A DNA stretch of 64,000 nucleotides from Granulicella arctica (GTDB lineage Bacteria; Acidobacteriota; Terriglobia; Terriglobales; Acidobacteriaceae): contig NZ_JACCCW010000002.1 in assembly GCF_013410065.1 (NCBI RefSeq), forward strand, positions 2,039,518 through 2,103,517. The letters run 5' to 3'. Positions 9,101-15,330 of the stretch are shown here, piece after piece (within the stretch, counting starts at the first letter, position 1; every line of letters starts with the position of its first letter). A model generated the notes under the pieces. It was not told the DNA's origin. It did not search any database and saw nothing but the letters and a program-made list of their open reading frames with translations. The translations under genes were made by a program, and so were the position numbers.

Positions 9101-9787
9101 ATTACCGTATCTGTCGATAACTTGAGGATAAACTTGATTGCCCGAGCCATCCTGAACAACGATGTTTGGTGGTCCATTATTCAAGCCGGACAACTCTATC
9201 AGATAACCGCTGGCATCGGTAGAATAGCCTGAAATAGATTGCTGAACCGGAGATCCTCCGCAACCACCGGTACTGCCAGTGTTGTAGTACCAACCGCTCC
9301 CAAACGGGTGTACAGTTCCGGAGGGATCAGTCCAGCTAAAAGACAAACCAAAGGTCGTAACCTGCCCACTTACACCACCTGGCGAGTTAATATCGGCACA
9401 CGTCGTTGTACTGTCTTCATTGTAAGTAGACTGGATACTTCCAGCTTCCGCACCTGTTACAAATCGCCAACCCGCACTAGAATTCGGGACATTCGTCGGC
9501 CACCAGTAATAGTTGGTGTAGTGCCCAATCATCCAAATGCGGCTATCGTAGACGAGCCGCTCATTCAGTTGGAGCGCACCTCTCTGCTGGTGCGTAGCCA
9601 AAGGAAACTCCATATGGAGATTTCCATTTGTGATGTTAATAAAGCCGTTTTCGATCGGAATATTGACAGACGAAGGTGGGCTCCCTACGGCACTGAGATA
9701 GCCTTGCGGAGCGGGTGTTTGAGCAATAGCGGATAATGCAAACAGGCACAGCGCGGTGGAGACAACACCACAAATGGTGAATTTCAC
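3152..9787 (-). CDS. exported Rhs/YD-repeat polymorphic toxin, 2211 aa
   Basis: The start is set at GTG 9787, because AAGGA lies six bases before it; the upstream TTG at 9793 would abut the AAGGA. A Sec signal peptide (hydrophobic core, then ALSAIAQ) precedes the mature protein. YD/RHS repeats (GYDxxGRL, YDALNRL, DANGN types) fill roughly residues 200-1110. Four tandem modules of about 155 residues, each with a W, an APDG, a TGSVWLR-like strand, a TTTWQRF-like strand and a VWGAQLE-like strand, occupy about 1125-1780. YD repeats then resume, followed by the Rhs core (GPNGLLGEV, LDHLGTEVG, YTPFG, TGLERDMES). The tip starts at MGRWMSPDPY (about residue 1984), passes DPSGL and FHGSTTPRPS, and ends in a Cys-rich domain of about 150 residues that I cannot assign. 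Rhs shells encapsulate their C-terminal toxin. The gene follows a LolA-like gene by nine bases and precedes its putative immunity gene by six. Function in interbacterial antagonism is inferred from architecture. Confidence 0.9.
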   Translation of the reverse strand: MKFTICGVVSTALCLFALSAIAQTPAPQGYLSAVGSPPSSVNIPIENGFINITNGNLHMEFPLATHQQRGALQLNERLVYDSRIWMIGHYTNYYWWPTNVPNSSAGWRFVTGAEAGSIQSTYNEDSTTTCADINSPGGVSGQVTTFGLSFSWTDPSGTVHPFGSGWYYNTGSTGGCGGSPVQQSISGYSTDASGYLIELSGLNNGPPNIVVQDGSGNQVYPQVIDRYGNEWSFDSSNNLVDDLNRTPVIATTSGNVTTYDVLSPNGTISNNGTRVRYTVTTAPISVSTQFSENPVVEWSGTLNPVQSIQLPNGSSYKFTYDGYGEPTSVTLPTGGVITYGWSNYLDSYQNQNRWLTSRTVGSNPAMTFTPSVISQCASNGTGCQEQMRLHKPSGDETVYQLTLNNGAWNTNTTVYNGSASGGTPLMNTVNTYDFSHGCSTCIYGVEYITQSSSVTTLSNTGLQSQTQYVYNNPETGKVNAVKQWDYFTGTASSIPTQETDYTYDPLSGLNAGFDLQQVTVLDSNGNQAAQTTYGYTKNAVATSGMPQHGTQNAGGPYLQTVSHWISTGGSSTTTYTMDDTGQVRSIVDPDSHPVTNFTYQCSGALPYQVTNALSQTTTYGYDCNSGQITKVQDPNDLAAGRSGTTYSYESGAGRLQAVNYPDGGQTSYSYPSTTEVDTSVLASPNPAVSSQDVVDSFGRKYQHVQAGISSETTYDVNGRVDCVTNPHFTASSSSTDGTTCVTTYDGLDRPKVQTGTDGSTQSWSYAGNVTTSIDEAGHSWKRTSDALGRLISVIEPTGASTNYVYDALNNLHTVSQTGVSGDTARTRSFVYDSLSRLTSSTNPETGTIGYGYDANGNLTSKTDARGITTTYGYDALNRLTYKHYSDGTLPAAFGYDGKDESGGAVSTPVSNAIGRVSHTSNQTNAAANYSYDSMGRLNHEYYCVPSNCSYGIQVGATYDLAGNTSSLIYPDGRVISQNMDAAGRIASVNYASWNGNAHSGAYINASAAGSYDPAGHLVSATFGNAIGLAASYDKRERVDMLAYGTAAQLLWGKQYQWSANSNLQMITDALTGTQRQFGYDNLNRITSAEDIVGSSQGANTTPFATGSGDTVVGSSSGATPTPSWTDPDDSNILLNPDVPGSTGWEVASSNITTGVLAPDGTATAASFTASSGSTDSYLGAIAAQSSLYDGETMTGSVWLRAPNGTQNVNLYLVEDGTAGYSIPASKSVTVTTTWQQFQLSGKFQYGHTTLIFQIGGAGSVQSGQTISVWGSKLEDTGTSGPTITNFVRYSQRLTASTWGVQAGVAVDNAATAPDGTNTAATVTANSGSSDSWIVDNVPNPAPFSGVPITGSVWLRAPGGPQNISITLIEVGANGYSAFGGGTVSLTTGWQRFQMTGTTQSTLTVLQLQIGGAGTFTNGQSVQVWGAQMELASTAGPYVATGANPESIGTNMTNLLPYSQQPNGPSWSNPGIQGTANAVTAPDGSMTGYQATAASGQTDAYFTNNVQNPALYDSATVTGSIFLRIPSGSLSINIYLAGENASGRTYLGSKAVQLTTAWQRFTLTGQLPNGLTRVFMQIAGAGSFTSGQTFDLWGAQLEEASTAGPYVMTSALPVTTGQELTNLLPNSQQLNGPSWGIANGSLSLNSATAPDGTTTAATLTASASSPDTFAIDNAPNPSLYDEQTVTGSVYLRVASGTLNTFLFLDNSGVSGSTAPNQPITLTTTWQRFSITATNQNGLTQLGLQIGGAGSITNGKSFQVWGPQLVVGSAAAPYIPTPAVGGTTSVVTNQSATLLQNGLDQAYSYDSFGNILENGSFNSNYTAQNRMSGFAYDAAGNLLSNGLTTMTWDAESKLISAGGATYIYDAEGNRVEKQGVGVTDTIYFGGRPLARYSAGGWTDLIYGPNGLLGEVQGTEGADTSYRFLDHLGTEVGTINSNKILINPLDYTPFGQIFSGSTNDPYLFTGLERDMESNLDHAMFRQYASTMGRWMSPDPYNGSMDFGNPQSLNRYSYVGNNPLGYTDPSGLYSLPPGNNCTICNIFDDIFSDLGSLFGGGGHSFHGSTTPRPSIKATGSYGAIQPQGDDTFTMNVSYLVPSSGVGANDLAATGAIISSLSRIMITTDNALHAPPLKVSSGVCSIYGNEPYLGAGLQCVCNSAGDSAWSQDTRGCLAADQKEGIPEFIGHGTCYTGSTIRTQNVPVTTLVGAYLSCKRW
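3819..3838 (-). repeat. Rhs tip junction repeat, copy 1 (in the full-length gene)
   Basis: First copy of the exact 20-bp junction, inside the full-length rhs gene where the core ends and the toxin tip begins. Homologous recombination between this and the copies at 2476 or 1292 would swap the toxin and delete the intervening DNA. Confidence 0.9.
4440..6410 (-). repeat. four tandem jelly-roll-like modules inside the rhs gene
   Basis: Approximate bounds. Four diverged protein repeats of about 150-160 residues, each introduced by NLLP(N/Y)SQQ or FVRYSQR-like and GPSW motifs and closed by STAGPY or an equivalent. They interrupt the YD-repeat region just before the core. The spacing of aromatic and Gly-rich strands resembles carbohydrate-binding or phage tail-fibre beta-sandwich modules. 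Modules 2-4 are most alike, which suggests duplication within the gene. Confidence 0.7.
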
Positions 9788-9796
9788 GTTCAATCC

Positions 9797-10633
9797 TTAG
9801 AAAGAAAAGTCTGACGGTTGGAGTGTCATATCGAAGCTTGCCTCGGTGAGTTGTAGAACCCACTGGGGCTGGCCTCCAAGCGACTCTTCGTAGTGAAACG
9901 GGAGCAAAACTCCGTTTACCTTTCGATAATCAGAGTAAGAAATCACGCGTAGAAAGTCCTGATTGCCTACCCCGTTTATCCTGGCCACCGTTGCACTCTT
10001 CATCAAGAGGTGGGAAGTTGGATCAAAATAAAAGTCGATCACAGAGCCAGAATGCGCCACATTGGCAGAGAGGGATGCTTGTGCCTGTGGCCACTCCATG
10101 GTTATCCGATGGAGCTGCACGCCTTCTATTTCGCACGAACCTTGGTCGATCAAAGATGCTGAAGGAAAGTGAGGAAAGGGAAGACGTAGCCATTGAAACT
10201 GGACCAGCCCTACGATTGCGGTCTCTAGCGGTAGTATCTGCTTTGCTTCAGCCGCAGAATCTTTTATCGCTCCGTAGAGTCCGCGAATTCTGCTACTCCG
10301 CATACCATCCGGAGTCTCGACATCCAGCCGGAAATGGTCTCCTCGTAGGATAGAGAGCGTGGCAGTAAAGGGGCCAGTATTTGCAGAGGGATAGGTAATA
10401 GACCCTTTTCCCTGCATCCCGGACCAATTTCCTCCGCCAACTGCTTGAAGATGCTCCGTAAGCTCTTCCAGAGCTCCAGCATCTACCCGACCGGAAGCTC
10501 CGGTAGTCGAAGGCATGACAATGGTGTTGTTTGAAGGGCCAGAAAAACCTATGGTTTGGCTTTGCCCATATCCAGAAAAACAATTGAGAATGACAGCAAC
10601 AAGACAGAACTCTACGATGTAGTTGCGAATCAT
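9797..10633 (-). CDS. secreted LolA-like (outer membrane lipoprotein-sorting-like) protein of the rhs operon
   Basis: 278 residues. The N-terminus (about residues 1-26) is a signal peptide ending near SGYGQSQ. The body has alternating short strands and hydrophobic faces (TLSILRGDHFRLDV, IDFYFDPTSHLLMKSA, VISYSDYRKVNGVLLPFHYE) typical of the half-barrel LolA/LppX/DUF-type lipid-binding fold. Its ATG overlaps the TGA of the small upstream gene (ATGA), and the rhs gene starts nine bases after its stop, so all three are one transcript. LolA-like folds bind acyl chains, so a role in handling or anchoring the Rhs protein is possible but unproven. Confidence 0.6.
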   Translation of the reverse strand: MIRNYIVEFCLVAVILNCFSGYGQSQTIGFSGPSNNTIVMPSTTGASGRVDAGALEELTEHLQAVGGGNWSGMQGKGSITYPSANTGPFTATLSILRGDHFRLDVETPDGMRSSRIRGLYGAIKDSAAEAKQILPLETAIVGLVQFQWLRLPFPHFPSASLIDQGSCEIEGVQLHRITMEWPQAQASLSANVAHSGSVIDFYFDPTSHLLMKSATVARINGVGNQDFLRVISYSDYRKVNGVLLPFHYEESLGGQPQWVLQLTEASFDMTLQPSDFSF

Positions 10634-10848
10634 AGCACCTTCCTGAACCGGGTGGCGCTGATCTCTGTCGCAGCTGTCGCATCAGTACGGCCCAATGCAT
10701 CAGTATCGCCCGGCATTGCGATCTCAGAATCGAGCGTGCCGTAGATACGTGTGGGGTGGGTTGGATTCGGCTCCGGAACCTGGGCACTGGATGAGCTAAC
10801 AAGTAGAAATAACAACATGAGGCAGAGAACAACTCGGAAAAAATACAT
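10630..10848 (-). CDS. small secreted protein, first gene of the rhs operon
   Basis: 72 residues from the ATG preceded by GGAG five bases upstream; an upstream ATG giving 100 residues lacks such a site. Residues 1-22 form a signal peptide (VVLCLMLLFLLVSSSSAQ); the mature part is about 50 residues, Pro/Thr-rich at first (VPEPNPTHPTRIYG), then polar. No family is recognised. The TGA overlaps the ATG of the LolA-like gene. A transcript start just upstream makes this the leader gene of the locus. Confidence 0.6.
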   Translation of the reverse strand: MYFFRVVLCLMLLFLLVSSSSAQVPEPNPTHPTRIYGTLDSEIAMPGDTDALGRTDATAATEISATRFRKVL

Positions 10849-10900
10849 AGGACTCCAATTGAAGCAATAAAGGTTGCAAACTAGCTGGTAGAACAAACCG

Positions 10901-10929
10901 ATGCTAGCTTGCGACCTAAAACGTGTCAA
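10901..10929 (-). promoter_or_regulatory. sigma70-type promoter of the rhs operon
   Basis: On the minus strand TTGACA (10929-10924) is followed after exactly 17 bases by TAGCAT (10906-10901), close to consensus. The ATG of the small secreted gene follows about 50 bases later with a good GGAG site. Further upstream, short inverted GATAAC/GTTATC elements occur around 10970-11010 and might bind a regulator. Confidence 0.75.
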
Positions 10930-11012
10930 CAAAACGATTGTCGATAGAGTTTAGTAACCATGAATGTTAATCGAGATAACAACACCTCTCAATTTCATAG
11001 TTATCGTGAACG

Positions 11013-11390
11013 TTAAGCAGCCATCTCATCGAACAAACATCCTTGATCGAGCACCGACACTACGCGGAACGGCTCAAGGAAAACCTCTTCCACATCATCC
11101 AGAGGATTCTCGATGAAGGACTGAATCCTCGCGTAGATTTCGTCGATGTCAAAGTCCGCTACGGCATCAATCGCTCTCAGCATCCACGTAGCCTCATAGT
11201 CTGCATCAAGCCCCAACACCTCGTAGGCGTGTGCAAAGCTCCGCAGATAAGCGGCAGGGTCAAGCTGCCCACCGGAACAGGAAGATGAGCAACTGCGCGC
11301 TATAGCTGCGATTTGCACTGTTGTCAGCAGTGTACCTAGGGAACAAGGATTGACGCCCGAACAACTGGCGAAACGTAGCCATGTTCCCAT
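11013..11390 (-). CDS. uncharacterised protein, probably frame-disrupted
   Basis: The last 80 or so residues look like a real acidic helical protein (AAYLRSFAHAYEVLGLDADY, then a DDVEEVFLEPF stretch). The N-terminal part in the same frame is Cys/Ser-rich and unconvincing. The -1/+1 frame over 11260-11532 reads more naturally (MATFRQLFGRQSLFPRY). A frameshift near 11280-11300 is therefore suspected. I recognise no family. It lies just downstream of the integrase gene, between it and the rhs locus, and may be island cargo in decay. The start is uncertain. Confidence 0.35.
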   Translation of the reverse strand: MGTWLRFASCSGVNPCSLGTLLTTVQIAAIARSCSSSCSGGQLDPAAYLRSFAHAYEVLGLDADYEATWMLRAIDAVADFDIDEIYARIQSFIENPLDDVEEVFLEPFRVVSVLDQGCLFDEMAA

Positions 11391-11601
11391 AGGGTTCGTG
11401 CGTACCCAACAATGACGCGCACAACAACAGCCGCCAGCGGCGGCTCGTGCGCGAAGATTTGCCGCTAAGAACGCCCCGGCGGGGCAGCGGCAAATCAGAG
11501 CAATATCTGCAAGGAATGTCCGGGCCAGACATTCGGACGATACCTCCCTGCGCAAGCCTCCGCCAGCGGCTCCGGCAAAAACGGCTTCGGGAGGTTCAGG
11601 A

Positions 11602-13023
11602 TCAGCGCGGCCTGTGGCGCTGACCTCGTTTGCCTTTATCGTGCGTCTCCGCCGCCTTCGACGCCTTGGCTTTGGTATCGTCCGGTTGTGGCAGCTCCCA
11701 TCCCGCCATCCCCTGCAACACGCGGTCGGCGTGCTTGATGGTATTCACATGCCCGTAGTGCTGCTCAATCATGTGGACGGAAGTTCCCATCTGCTCAGCG
11801 AGAAAGTATACGTCTACACCTTCCTGCAATCGGAGCGTGGCGTAGGTGTGTCGGAAGCAATAGGTCGAGCGCGGCACGCCCTGCGTGCCTTCGCGCAGAT
11901 TCGCTTCATTCAGAAGATTGGCAATCAAGGAACTGTACAACATTTTCGCGGGCTTGCCCGTGCTGGTGGTGAATACCCTATCGTCCGGTGTCATGGCTTT
12001 AGAGATTGTGCGGATGCGTTCTAAATAATCTCCAACGCTCTTAGGCGCGACCAACTTGCGCGATTTGCCCTTACCCTGCACGAACAGGACAACGATTTCG
12101 CGGCCCTCGCGGTCTTTTGCGGGCATAATGTCGCGCCAGCGCAGGTTCTTCATCTCCGCTGGCCTCATGCCCGTATTGCAGGCAATCAGAATCAAGTTGT
12201 AGGTGACGGTGCGATACCAAACGCTTGATGGCTTGTCAGCCTCGGCAATCCACTTGCGTCCGACCGTGTGGAGTTTGCGATATTCCTCCAGCGTGAACTC
12301 GTCACGCCGCATCGTCTTGAGCTTCGGGCGCTCGTCGAAACGCTGGCTTGCGGGAACATAGCGTTTTTTTACCGCATAATTCATAATCGCCCCGAAGATG
12401 GACATCTCGAAGCGGATGGTGGAATCGCTGATAAAAGGAACTATCCATTCTTCGGAAGGCTTGACTTCAATCGGCTTCAACACCCGGATACCCAGGGTGT
12501 GCTGAACCTTGGTGCGGCGCTCGGCTTCATGGTCCGCGAAGGATTGCGCTGCATCGGCTGTGACTTCCCGAACGCCATTGCGCCGGTGGCGTCCCGCGCC
12601 GTTCTCTCGTCGCCATGCCGGATAGCTGCCCCAGCGTTCGTCACCAATCAGATGGACCTGAGTGGAACCTGCGTACCTGTCTAACGTGCCCTCGATGACG
12701 GCACGGAGTTTCTTAGGCCGGGCGGCGCTGATCTCTCCACGCTTCGCCCGCGCTTCCTGCGTCAACAGATACTCTCGCGCCACGTCACGGAAGGGACGGT
12801 TGAACACGGGGACGTCATGCTTGATGCGGAACCGCACATCCGCATCCTGGTCGAAGGCCCGCTCGCGGGCTGCGCCGATGTCGGTTGTTTTAAGCGAAAC
12901 CGTCTTATAGCGGTCGGCCTTCGGCATCTTCATGCGGCAATACCACATCCGGTGGCCTACGTCGCCGCGCCGGAAGAGAATCAGGCCGGGTTTCAGCTCC
13001 TCTTTCTCGGTAACAAACGCCAT
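11602..13023 (-). CDS. tyrosine recombinase/phage-type integrase
   Basis: 473 residues; AGGAGG four bases before the ATG fixes the start. The N-terminal part has an arm/core-binding region (about 1-230); the catalytic domain follows. Visible residues are the first Arg in NTGMRPAEMKNLRW, a beta-hairpin Lys in VQGKGKSRK, the second Arg in CFRHTYATLRLQEG and the Tyr nucleophile in MIEQHYGHV. The His usually three residues before the second Arg is Tyr, and the GHS-box His is Thr (EQMGTSV), substitutions that do occur in some integrases. The C-terminus is basic (KGKRGQRHRPR). It probably mobilised neighbouring DNA; no att pair could be defined. Confidence 0.9.
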   Translation of the reverse strand: MAFVTEKEELKPGLILFRRGDVGHRMWYCRMKMPKADRYKTVSLKTTDIGAARERAFDQDADVRFRIKHDVPVFNRPFRDVAREYLLTQEARAKRGEISAARPKKLRAVIEGTLDRYAGSTQVHLIGDERWGSYPAWRRENGAGRHRRNGVREVTADAAQSFADHEAERRTKVQHTLGIRVLKPIEVKPSEEWIVPFISDSTIRFEMSIFGAIMNYAVKKRYVPASQRFDERPKLKTMRRDEFTLEEYRKLHTVGRKWIAEADKPSSVWYRTVTYNLILIACNTGMRPAEMKNLRWRDIMPAKDREGREIVVLFVQGKGKSRKLVAPKSVGDYLERIRTISKAMTPDDRVFTTSTGKPAKMLYSSLIANLLNEANLREGTQGVPRSTYCFRHTYATLRLQEGVDVYFLAEQMGTSVHMIEQHYGHVNTIKHADRVLQGMAGWELPQPDDTKAKASKAAETHDKGKRGQRHRPR

Positions 13024-13167
13024 GTTGCCTCCTGCGGTTATTCCGTTCTGTGTAGTTTCCGTGTAGATTTTCTCTGCAAGCCATTGATTCTTCGTGGCTG
13101 TGCAGACTTTGTATAGAGCATTATATAAAATTATGTACTTTGTTTTTAGTTATTTATGATATAGTTC

Positions 13168-13240
13168 TCATCCTGAGCGAAGGCGCGCATTTGCGCCGCA
13201 GTCGAAGGACCTGCGGTTGCTTTTGCTGTTGTTTGTTCTT
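13168..13240. repeat. interspersed repeat, copy 1
   Basis: tcatcctgagcgaag, a short hairpin-forming variable part (ggcgc-gcattt-gcgcc), then gcagtcgaaggacctgcggttgcttttg. The flanks are shared with 60075-60142, while the hairpin stem differs in sequence but not in form, as in REP-like elements. Confidence 0.8.
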
Positions 13241-13433
13241 CATCGCCGCTCACAAAACCCCTGTCAAGCCCCCCCTAAACCCAACAATCCCCACAAACCT
13301 AACAATCCAAACCACTTAACCTACAAAAATACTCCACGAAACCCTGTCATATTTCCCCACCCCAATCCCATAAAATAGAAATAGACCCTCTAGAACCCAC
13401 CGCCGTAGACACCAAAAGTAGGCACACCAAGTC

Positions 13434-13455
13434 GGACCTAGACATATCTAGGTCC
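13434..13455. repeat. 22-bp palindrome
   Basis: ggacctaga-cata-tctaggtcc, a perfect 9-bp inverted repeat with a 4-nt spacer, followed by a partial arm (acctaagtcc). It lies 61 bp beyond the stop of the glycosyltransferase gene and upstream of the integrase gene. It may be a dimeric-protein operator, an att-like core or a hairpin; it has no T-run. Confidence 0.6.
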
Positions 13456-13515
13456 AGACCTAAGTCCTTTGTTCTTCATATTTTGATATCTAAGATAGGG
13501 GGTGGGGGTAGATAC

Positions 13516-14691
13516 CTACTCCGTAGCCTCAACCTGCCCGCCATCCTTCAACCGGTAGATCTTTCCACGGTAATAAAACCGGTCGCCGCCATAGCTCCCC
13601 AGCCAAAGCATGCTGCCAAGCAGATCGCGCAACGGATAGATCAGCGTGCTGTACAACCAGCCCTCATCCCCCATCACCCGAAGAATCGACCCAGCCTGTA
13701 CCCAGCGATTCACAACCGCCACACCGAGCCAAGCCACACCCAGCAACACATGCCCGCTCGCAAGCCCCCATAGCAGCCCCAGCAGTCCGAACGGCATTGC
13801 AAACGTCAGCCCGCTACCAAAATGCCCCCACGGACGCGACCGCCGCGTGCTCTGCATCCACCGAAGCTGGTTCCGAAACGACAGCCAGAACGGAGAATCC
13901 TGCACCATCAGCCGAATCACATGCGTCGCCAGCAGCACACCCGTTCCCTGCTTCGCCAGCCGATTCCCCAGCACAAAATCGTCTGCGTAAAACTGCCCCA
14001 GCTCACCAAACCCGCCCACGTCGCGGAACGACTTCTTCCGCACCGCCATCGTCGCACCCAGCGCAAACTTCGTGCCCTCCAGCATGTCCGCCACCAACAC
14101 ACCCGAGGTCATCTCAACACTCTTTCCAACCGCGTCCAACTGTGACGAAAAGCCACCCGTCGTCGTCCCTAAATAGACGCACGAAGCCAGCCCGACATGC
14201 GGATCTTTCAGGTTCTGCACCATCCGCCGCAGGTAATCCGGCGTAACCCGAACATCCGCGTCGCTGGTGATAAACAGCTCATGCTTCGCCACCGAATCCA
14301 GCTTCTCGAGCGAAAATACCTTGGCATTATGGAACTTCGGCATCGGCTCACCGCAGGTCACATACCGCGCATCCACATGCGGATAACGCGCACCTACACG
14401 CCTCGCCAGCATCAACCCCTCGTCCGTCTCCTGCCGCGCACAAAACAGCAGCTCGAACTCCGGATAGTCCTGCTCGAAGAACGTCTCCAGATTCCGCTCC
14501 ATCCCTGGCTCCGTCCCGTGCAGCGGCTTCAACACGCTGAGCGGTGGAAAGAACGTAGTTTCGGCACGGTCTTCCCGGCGCTTCCGCAGTCCGAAACGCA
14601 CCGCCGCCGCAATTACCATCAAACAAAAGATGCTCGAGGTAACGGTTCCGAGCAACGCAATCGACCACACACTACGCAACAACACCAGCAT
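13516..14691 (-). CDS. GT2/GT21 family glycosyltransferase (ceramide glucosyltransferase/HpnI-like)
   Basis: 391 residues from the ATG preceded by AAGGA at five bases. There is an N-terminal membrane anchor (about 5-30), a GT-A domain with LKPLHGTEPG, FFEQDYPEFELLF, KVFSLEKL and the DxD-like TSDADVRV, then FYADDFVLGNRL and the QLRWMQSTRRSRP motif (Q/RxxRW type), and C-terminal membrane helices (about 290-370). This is the layout of membrane-bound inverting transferases such as ceramide glucosyltransferase and the hopanoid transferase HpnI. The acceptor cannot be told from sequence and no hopanoid genes adjoin, so I leave the symbol blank. Confidence 0.8.
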   Translation of the reverse strand: MLVLLRSVWSIALLGTVTSSIFCLMVIAAAVRFGLRKRREDRAETTFFPPLSVLKPLHGTEPGMERNLETFFEQDYPEFELLFCARQETDEGLMLARRVGARYPHVDARYVTCGEPMPKFHNAKVFSLEKLDSVAKHELFITSDADVRVTPDYLRRMVQNLKDPHVGLASCVYLGTTTGGFSSQLDAVGKSVEMTSGVLVADMLEGTKFALGATMAVRKKSFRDVGGFGELGQFYADDFVLGNRLAKQGTGVLLATHVIRLMVQDSPFWLSFRNQLRWMQSTRRSRPWGHFGSGLTFAMPFGLLGLLWGLASGHVLLGVAWLGVAVVNRWVQAGSILRVMGDEGWLYSTLIYPLRDLLGSMLWLGSYGGDRFYYRGKIYRLKDGGQVEATE

Positions 14692-14826
14692 CTGAGTCCT
14701 TACGCGAAGACCGCGCCCCGCACTCTCCAGTTTAGTGCATCGCGGCCTGCAACATCCCATTTTCCGCCAAAACCGCCATCCTGAGCAGAGCCAGAACTTG
14801 TCGGAGGAGCCTGTGGTCGTTTTGCG

Positions 14827-15240
14827 CTACTTCTTCTTACCGGCCTTAACCGGAACCTTCACCGGCACAATCACCGGCCGTCGCAGCGGCACCAAACCAG
14901 CACCCGGTTCCTGCTGTTGCTGCATCCGGCTCAGCATCTCCGTCCGCACATAGTCGACAAACCCCTGCATCTGTCGGTTCATCTCCTCCATGCGCTCGCG
15001 CATCTGCAACACGATCGCGATCCCCGCGATATTCACGCCCAGGTCCCGCGCCAGGTTCAAGATGAACTCCAGCCGCTCCAAATCCTCATCGGTGTACAGC
15101 CGCGTGTTCCCGTCGCTCCGCGAAGGCCGCAGCAGCCCCTCGCGCTCATACAGACGCAGCGTCTGCGGATGAATCTCATACATCTCGGCCACCGCCGAGA
15201 TCATGTACGCTCCTCGTGTCTTGCGCTTCGTTGCCATCAT
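14827..15240 (-). CDS. hspR: MerR-family heat-shock repressor, HspR-like
   Basis: 137 residues. The N-terminal winged helix (MISAVAEMYEIHPQTLRLYE, then REGLLRPSRSDGNTRLYTDEDL) and the following LNLARDLGVNIAGIAIVL match HspR, the repressor of dnaK/clpB operons, better than metal- or drug-type MerR proteins because of the HPQTLR and LGVNIAG signatures. A Gln-rich linker and a basic Val/Pro/Lys tail end the protein. AGGA precedes two consecutive ATGs. No chaperone gene adjoins it here, so its targets would be elsewhere. Confidence 0.75.
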   Translation of the reverse strand: MMATKRKTRGAYMISAVAEMYEIHPQTLRLYEREGLLRPSRSDGNTRLYTDEDLERLEFILNLARDLGVNIAGIAIVLQMRERMEEMNRQMQGFVDYVRTEMLSRMQQQQEPGAGLVPLRRPVIVPVKVPVKAGKKK

Positions 15241-15330
15241 TTTCTTCCTAACCGAAGTCTAGACCCAACTGGTCCTTCCTCGCGCAAAGAAGTTACAGCC
15301 GCTCCTCAGAGATCACCCACCATCCACGAT

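Larger units (their letters stand above)
13024..13515. other. non-coding block beside the integrase: repeat, C-rich stretch and palindrome
   Basis: No gene is seen. In order it holds an AT-rich stretch (13110-13165), one copy of an interspersed repeat (13168-13240), a strand-skewed A/C-rich stretch (13250-13400) in which AAACCC(C)TGTCA occurs twice, and a perfect palindrome at 13434-13455 followed by a partial third arm. It could hold the integrase promoter and an attachment or excision site. Confidence 0.5.

Noticed and set aside
13250..13400. CRISPR-like array in the A/C-rich stretch
   Set aside because: The two AAACCCTGTCA motifs are not regularly spaced and there are no further copies.
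13516..14691. Naming the glycosyltransferase hpnI
   Set aside because: Family fits but no hopanoid genes adjoin and ceramide-type transferases share the same motifs.
13646..14784. Long plus-strand frames opposite the glycosyltransferase gene
   Set aside because: Pro/Arg/His-rich translations typical of the antisense of GC-rich genes.
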